Positions 59,819-64,000 of a DNA stretch of 64,000 nucleotides are shown one piece after another. The stretch's first letter is position 1. Every line of letters begins with the position of its first letter. Origin of the DNA: Actinokineospora pegani (GTDB lineage Bacteria; Actinomycetota; Actinomycetes; Mycobacteriales; Pseudonocardiaceae); the NCBI RefSeq assembly GCF_009745975.1, contig NZ_WHOL01000039.1:83928-147927 (forward strand). Reading direction: 5' to 3'. A model generated the notes under the pieces. The model was given only the letters and a program-made list of their open reading frames with translations, was not told the DNA's origin and made no database searches. The translations under genes and the position numbers were made by a program.

Positions 59819-61496
59819 GGTCCGCTTGCTGTCCGAGGACCCGGAGACCAAGGGCGTCTACGGGCGCTTCGGCCCCTACCTGCGCCCGCACCGGGCGCGG
59901 ATCGTGCTGGCGCTGCTGACGACCGCGCTGAGCACCGGGGCGGTCGTCGCCCTCGCGCCGGTCATCGGCCGCGCCGTCGACGCGGTGCTCGCGGGCGACC
60001 GGACCGCGCTGTGGGCGGCCGTGATCGCGCTCGGCGCGCTCTCGCTGGCCCGCCTGGTGCTGTTGGCCGCCGCCGAGCTCCAGCTCACCAGGGTGGGCGA
60101 GAACGTGGTGCGCGGGCTGCGGGAGCTGGTCGTGCGCAGGATCGCGGGCGCGCCGCTGCGCTTCATCGAGGCGCACCGCACCGGGGACCTGCTGCGCCGC
60201 GCCACCGGCGAGATCGCCGACCTGGCCCAGTTCGTCCGGGCCAGCCTGCCGGACCTGCTCGGTGTCGTGCTGTCGCTGAGCCTCACCGTCGTGGTGCTCG
60301 CGGCGCACTCGTGGCTGATGACCCTCATCGTGCTGGTCGTGTTCGTGCCCGCGGCGCTGGTGGTGCTGCGCTGGTTCGACCGCGACGCCGACGACGCCTT
60401 CGGCGCGCAGGCCGCGTCCGAGGCCGCGATGACCGCCCAGTTCACCGAGATGGTCGCGGCGGGGGAGACGGTCCGGCTGGCGGGCGGCACCGCCGACCGC
60501 CTGCGCCGGTTCCGCCGCGCCAACGACGGGGTGCTCGCCACGGCGGGCCGGACCGTGGTGGTGCGCAACCGGCTCGAGGCGATGTCGATGCTCGAGGGGC
60601 TCGCGACCGCCGTCCTGCTGGTGCTGGGCCTGTGGCTGGTGGTGGCCGGGACGGTCAGCGTCGGCACGGTGGTCGTGTTCGTCCTGGCCACCCGCAACCT
60701 GTTCGAGGGCATGCTGAGCCTGTCGGAGCTGTTGGCGGAGTTGCAGATGGTCCGCACCGGCCTGGCCCGGCTGCACGACCTGCTCGACGCCACCGAGACC
60801 CCGGAGCAGGGCGGCGACCGGGCCGCCCCCGCGCGCGGCGACCTGGTCGCCACCGGTCTGGACTACTCCTACGTGGAGGGTTCGGCGGTGCTGCGGGACG
60901 TGTCGGTGGAGCTGGCGGACGGCAGCCGCACGGGCCTGATCGGGCAGACCGGGTCGGGCAAGACCACGCTGGCCAAGATCCTCAGCGGCCTCTACCGGCC
61001 GGACCGGGGCACGGTGCGGCTGGGCGGGGTGGACCTCGCCGAGATGGCGGCGGCGGAGCTGCGCAGGGCCATCGTTCTGGTGCCGCAGCGGGTCCACCTC
61101 ATCGACGGCACGGTCGCGGAGAACCTCGCGCTGGCCCCCACCGCCCCGGACGGGCAGGCGATGCGCCGCGCCATCGCCGACCTGGGCCTGGACGACTGGG
61201 TGGCCGGGCTGCCCGAGGGCGTCGACTCCCCGGTCGGGCCCAGGGGCGAGCGGCTCTCCGCGGGCGAGCAGCAGATCATCGGCCTGGTCCGGGCGGCGCT
61301 GGTCGACCCCGCCGTGCTGATCCTCGACGAGGCGACCGCCGACATCGACCCGGAGGTCTCCGCCCGGCTCGAGGAGGCGGTGGAGCGGCTGCGCACCGGC
61401 CGGACGCTCATCGTGATCGCGCACCGTGAGAGGACGATCGAGCGTCTGCCGCAGACCATTCGGCTGTCCGGCGGAACAGCCGCGGCGCGGCGGTGA
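59811..61496 (+). CDS. ABC transporter half 2 (IrtB/YbtQ-like)
   Basis: The 561-aa partner half has a six-span domain and an ATPase domain. Walker A is GQTGSGKTT and Walker B LILDEATADID, with the catalytic Glu present. Its signature is LSAGEQQI, not LSGGQ; the switch His is in IVIAHRE. Its altered signature would face the Asp-containing Walker B of half 1, making one degenerate and one canonical ATP site as in asymmetric heterodimeric ABC transporters. Confidence 0.9.
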   Translation: MAEVRLLSEDPETKGVYGRFGPYLRPHRARIVLALLTTALSTGAVVALAPVIGRAVDAVLAGDRTALWAAVIALGALSLARLVLLAAAELQLTRVGENVVRGLRELVVRRIAGAPLRFIEAHRTGDLLRRATGEIADLAQFVRASLPDLLGVVLSLSLTVVVLAAHSWLMTLIVLVVFVPAALVVLRWFDRDADDAFGAQAASEAAMTAQFTEMVAAGETVRLAGGTADRLRRFRRANDGVLATAGRTVVVRNRLEAMSMLEGLATAVLLVLGLWLVVAGTVSVGTVVVFVLATRNLFEGMLSLSELLAELQMVRTGLARLHDLLDATETPEQGGDRAAPARGDLVATGLDYSYVEGSAVLRDVSVELADGSRTGLIGQTGSGKTTLAKILSGLYRPDRGTVRLGGVDLAEMAAAELRRAIVLVPQRVHLIDGTVAENLALAPTAPDGQAMRRAIADLGLDDWVAGLPEGVDSPVGPRGERLSAGEQQIIGLVRAALVDPAVLILDEATADIDPEVSARLEEAVERLRTGRTLIVIAHRERTIERLPQTIRLSGGTAAARR

Positions 61497-61551
61497 CTGG
61501 CTGTGAGTTTGTCCGCAGGCAGATCGCTGTACACCACTGATCGCGTCGTGT

Positions 61552-61570
61552 TTAGGTTAGGCTCACTTAA
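61552..61570 (+). promoter_or_regulatory. iron box 2 (IdeR/DmdR-type)
   Basis: TTAGGTTAGGCTCACTTAA matches the iron-box consensus TTAGGTTAGGCTAACCTAA in 17 of 19 positions. It lies 21 bp before the mbtH start and should control the mbtH-SIP-NRPS transcript. Confidence 0.9.
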
Positions 61571-61591
61571 TCTTCTCTCGAGGAGCGGACG

Positions 61592-61822
61592 ATGACGACC
61601 AACCCCTTCGACGACGAGAACGGCTCGTTCCACGTGCTCGTCAACGCCGAGGGCCAGTACTCGCTGTGGCCCGCCTTCGCCGAGGTGCCCCAGGGGTGGG
61701 ACGTGGTCATCGGGCCCGAGGCCAGGCAGGTGTGCCTGGACCACATCGAGCGGGTGTGGACCGACATGCGCCCGCTGAGCCTGGTCCGGCGGATGGACGC
61801 GCAGAGCGCGTCCGGGGACTGA
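61592..61822 (+). CDS. mbtH: MbtH-like protein
   Basis: This 76-aa chaperone of NRPS adenylation domains shows the family pattern: [32 protein letters not shown], and [22 protein letters not shown] precedes the ATG. It starts the second iron-controlled transcript of the cluster, directly before the flavoprotein and NRPS genes, and should activate the downstream NRPS. Confidence 0.97.
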   Translation: MTTNPFDDENGSFHVLVNAEGQYSLWPAFAEVPQGWDVVIGPEARQVCLDHIERVWTDMRPLSLVRRMDAQSASGD

Positions 61823-61823
61823 C

Positions 61824-62618
61824 ATGCCCCCCGCCAGCGGCCGCGACACCCTGCGCCCGTACCGCCTCACCGTCGTCGGGCGCGCCATGGTCACCCCGTC
61901 CACGGCGCGGATCACCCTCACCGGCCCCGGCCTGGCCGACTACACCCCGGTCGGACCGGAGCCCCGGTGCAAGGTCCTGCTGCCGCCCGCCCCCGGCGCC
62001 CCGGTCGTCGTCCCCGACGGCGACGGGTTCTGGGACGCGGTGCGCGCGCTGCCCGACGCCGAGCGCCCGGTGGTGCGCACCTACACCGTCCGCGCCGCCC
62101 GCCCGGCGGTCGCCGAGATCGACGTCGACTTCGTCCTGCACGGCGACCACGGCCCCGCCGCCCGGTGGGCGCGGGCGGCCGCGCCGGGCGACGAGGTCGG
62201 CCTGTTCGGCTGCCTGAGCAGCTTCGACCCGCCCGCGGACAGCGCCGGGTACCTGCTGGTCGGCGACGACACGGCGTTGCCCGCCGTCGCGGGCATCCTC
62301 GCCGGGGCGCCCGCCGGGCTGCCGGTGCGCGCGCTGGTGGAGGTCGACTCGCCCGCGGACGAGCAGCCGCTGCCCTCGCCCGCGGCCGCCGGGGTCACCT
62401 GGGTCCACCGCAGAGGGACGCGACCCGGTGGCGAGGACCTGCTGCTGTCGGCCGTGCGGGCGCTCGACCGCGTCGACCCGGCCACGTACGCGTGGGTCGC
62501 GGGCGAGGCCTCGATGGTGCGGGCCGTGCGCGCGCACCTCGTGCTGGACCGGGACCTGACCCGCCAGCGCGTGTACTTCAGCGGCTACTGGCGACGAGGT
62601 CTCGCCGAGGACGCGTAG
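61824..62618 (+). CDS. siderophore-interacting protein (FAD ferric-siderophore reductase)
   Basis: The 264-aa SIP-family flavoprotein has the FAD-binding RTYTVR motif, an N-terminal beta-barrel (LRPYRLTVVGRAMVTPSTARITL), YLLVGDDTALPAVAGILA and the terminal VYFSGYWRRG. It should reduce imported ferric siderophore to release iron. In mycobacterial IrtA this domain is fused to the ABC transporter; here it is separate but adjacent. It begins 1 bp after the mbtH stop. Confidence 0.93.
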   Translation: MPPASGRDTLRPYRLTVVGRAMVTPSTARITLTGPGLADYTPVGPEPRCKVLLPPAPGAPVVVPDGDGFWDAVRALPDAERPVVRTYTVRAARPAVAEIDVDFVLHGDHGPAARWARAAAPGDEVGLFGCLSSFDPPADSAGYLLVGDDTALPAVAGILAGAPAGLPVRALVEVDSPADEQPLPSPAAAGVTWVHRRGTRPGGEDLLLSAVRALDRVDPATYAWVAGEASMVRAVRAHLVLDRDLTRQRVYFSGYWRRGLAEDA

Positions 62619-62695
62619 GCCGTCCGTCCCAACCACCGCGCCGCCGGGCCCACGCCCGCGGCGCCGATCCGCGCCCGGAAAGGGGCCCCAGCGCC

Positions 62696-64000
62696 ATGGT
62701 CGATCCCGTCTCGCTCCCGCTGACCCCCGCGCAGTACGGCCTGTGGTACGCCCACCACCTCGACCCCGCCGACCCCGGCCACAACACCGCCGAGCTGGTC
62801 GAGCTGCGCGGCGCGGTCGACGTGGCCGCCCTGCGCGCCGCCGTGCGCGTGGCGGCGGAGGAGTCCGGCGCGCTGGGCACGGCCTTCACCGTGGACGGTT
62901 CGGACGTGCGGCAGGTGCGCGGGGCCGAGCCGGTGCCGGTGGCCGAAGTCGACCTGTCCGCCGAGCCGGACCCGGTGGCCGCCGCGCTGGCGTGGATCGA
63001 CGCCGACCTCGCCGTGCCCGCCGACCTGGCCGGCGCCCCGGCCGCGGCCGAGGTGGTGTTCGTCCTCGGTCCGGAGCACGTCGCCTGGTACCAGCGCGCG
63101 CACCACATCCTGCTGGACGGCTACGGGTACGCGCTCATCGCCACCCGGGTGGCCGAGGTGTACCGGGCGCTGGTGTCCGGGGCCCCGGCGCCGCCGTCGC
63201 CGTTCGGGGCGCTGGCCGACGTCGTCGCCGAGCAGCGGGCCTACCGGTCCGGCGCGCGGTTCGGCGTGGACCGGGACTGGTGGCTGGGGCGGATGGCCGA
63301 CCGGCCCGACGCGGTGAGCCCGGCCCGGTCGGCGACGAGGGGGCGCGGGTTCGTCCGGGGGCACGCGGAGGTGGACCCGGCCGTCGCCGCGCGGCTGGCG
63401 GGGCGCGGCATGGTCCCGCTGGCCGCCGCGGCCGCCGGGTTGCTGGTGCAGCGCGTGTGCGGGGCGGACGAGGTCGTGCTCGGGCTGCCGATGATGGTGC
63501 GGCTCGGCAAGGCCGCGCGGGTGCCGACCACGGCGGTCAACGTGCTGCCGCTGCGCGTCGCGGCGACCCCGCGCACCACCGTCGGCGAGCTGGTGGCCGC
63601 TGTCGCGGCCGAGTTGCGCGCGGTCAGCGCCCACCAGCGCTACCGGGGCGAGGACCTGCGCCGCGACCTGCGGCTGCCCGCCGCCGAGCCGCTCGTCGGG
63701 CCGTGGGTCAACATCAAGCCGTTCACCCCCCGACTGGACTTCGGCGGACCCGCCGCCACGACGCGCTACCTGTCCGCGGGTGTCGTGCGGGACCTCAACA
63801 TCGGCCTCTCCGGGAACGGGACCGACCTCGCCATCGCGGTGGACGGCAACCCCGGCGGGTACGCGGCCGAGGACGTCACCGCCCACGCCGAGGCGTTCGC
63901 GCACGTGCTCGACGCGCTGTCCGCCGCCGACCCCGACACCCCGACCGGCGCCCTCGGCCTGCGGGCCGACCGCCCGGCCGCGCGCGGGCGCGGGCGCGAG
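62696..64000 (+). CDS. NRPS, N-terminal condensation domain (partial, runs off right edge)
   Basis: The frame is open from ATG 62696 to the window end (435 codons). It is a condensation domain opening PLTPAQYGLWYAHHLDP, with active-site HHILLDG near residue 138 and the later latch and floor-loop regions (FVRGHAEVDP, VLGLPMMVRLG, NVLPLRV). As in DhbF/EntF, a starting condensation domain should accept DHB from the aryl carrier and join it to the first amino acid. AAAGGGG precedes the start. The amino-acid specificity lies beyond the window. Confidence 0.93.
   Translation, partial: MVDPVSLPLTPAQYGLWYAHHLDPADPGHNTAELVELRGAVDVAALRAAVRVAAEESGALGTAFTVDGSDVRQVRGAEPVPVAEVDLSAEPDPVAAALAWIDADLAVPADLAGAPAAAEVVFVLGPEHVAWYQRAHHILLDGYGYALIATRVAEVYRALVSGAPAPPSPFGALADVVAEQRAYRSGARFGVDRDWWLGRMADRPDAVSPARSATRGRGFVRGHAEVDPAVAARLAGRGMVPLAAAAAGLLVQRVCGADEVVLGLPMMVRLGKAARVPTTAVNVLPLRVAATPRTTVGELVAAVAAELRAVSAHQRYRGEDLRRDLRLPAAEPLVGPWVNIKPFTPRLDFGGPAATTRYLSAGVVRDLNIGLSGNGTDLAIAVDGNPGGYAAEDVTAHAEAFAHVLDALSAADPDTPTGALGLRADRPAARGRGRE

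Overview
The window is very GC-rich chromosomal DNA with heavy GTG-start use, many 4-bp GTGA/ATGA stop-start overlaps, IdeR/DmdR-type iron boxes, an MbtH protein, a PknG-like kinase with GlnX/GlnH-like partners, and VanY-like and TetR/MarR/GntR genes. This points to an actinomycete. A member of the Pseudonocardiales (Actinokineospora/Saccharothrix-like) is my best guess, but that is inference without any database comparison.

Layout. 0.6-5.2 kb is housekeeping and accessory genes: a small orphan, SelO, a membrane protein divergent from a MarR regulator, and a VOC protein divergent from a GntR/FCD regulator. 5.4-17.5 kb is one tightly coupled operon: DUF4132 protein, 1619-aa orphan, MoxR AAA+ ATPase, DUF5682-vWA fusion, SWIM zinc-finger protein. 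It looks like an actinobacterial version of the E. coli yehI-L-M-P-Q set. 17.4-22.3 kb holds a shattered alpha/beta hydrolase, a TetR regulator with a beta-oxidation gene pair, a frameshifted quinone oxidoreductase and a truncated HxlR regulator. 22.4-23.7 kb is a two-gene TIR module. 23.7-32 kb holds a GNAT, a RibD/DHFR-like protein, a UvrA-like ABC protein, an RR-HK-lipoprotein set, a VanY-like peptidase and a YihY-type membrane protein. 32-36.3 kb has a secreted penicillin-acylase-family enzyme and a cold-shock gene.

36.6-44.3 kb is the most striking region. A four-gene operon (trypsin-like protease, PknG-like kinase, vWA protein with zinc ribbon, Trypco1-like protein) converges 7 bp from a glnX-glnH-like pair. 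In mycobacteria GlnX/GlnH sense amino acids for PknG. Here that sensor appears joined to a protease/vWA/Trypco module of the kind proposed for biological-conflict systems. 44.4-49.6 kb has a two-component system with an Asp/Trp-rich small protein, and a glycerate kinase/SLC13 transporter operon. Both share a near-identical 17-bp element exactly 46 bp upstream of their first start codons.

49.7-52.3 kb carries a hairpin and two tandem tRNA-like cloverleaves (anticodons CGA and GTG) in the leader of an 820-aa orphan gene, whose coding sequence contains an in-frame 161-bp MITE flanked by CTAG duplications.

53.4 kb to the right edge is an iron-regulated catecholate-siderophore cluster cut by the window end: isochorismatase, DHB-AMP ligase, free-standing aryl carrier protein, two FecCD permeases, a heterodimeric ABC transporter with one degenerate ATP site, MbtH, a siderophore-interacting flavoprotein and the start of an NRPS. 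Two iron boxes (53404 and 61552) precede its two transcription units.
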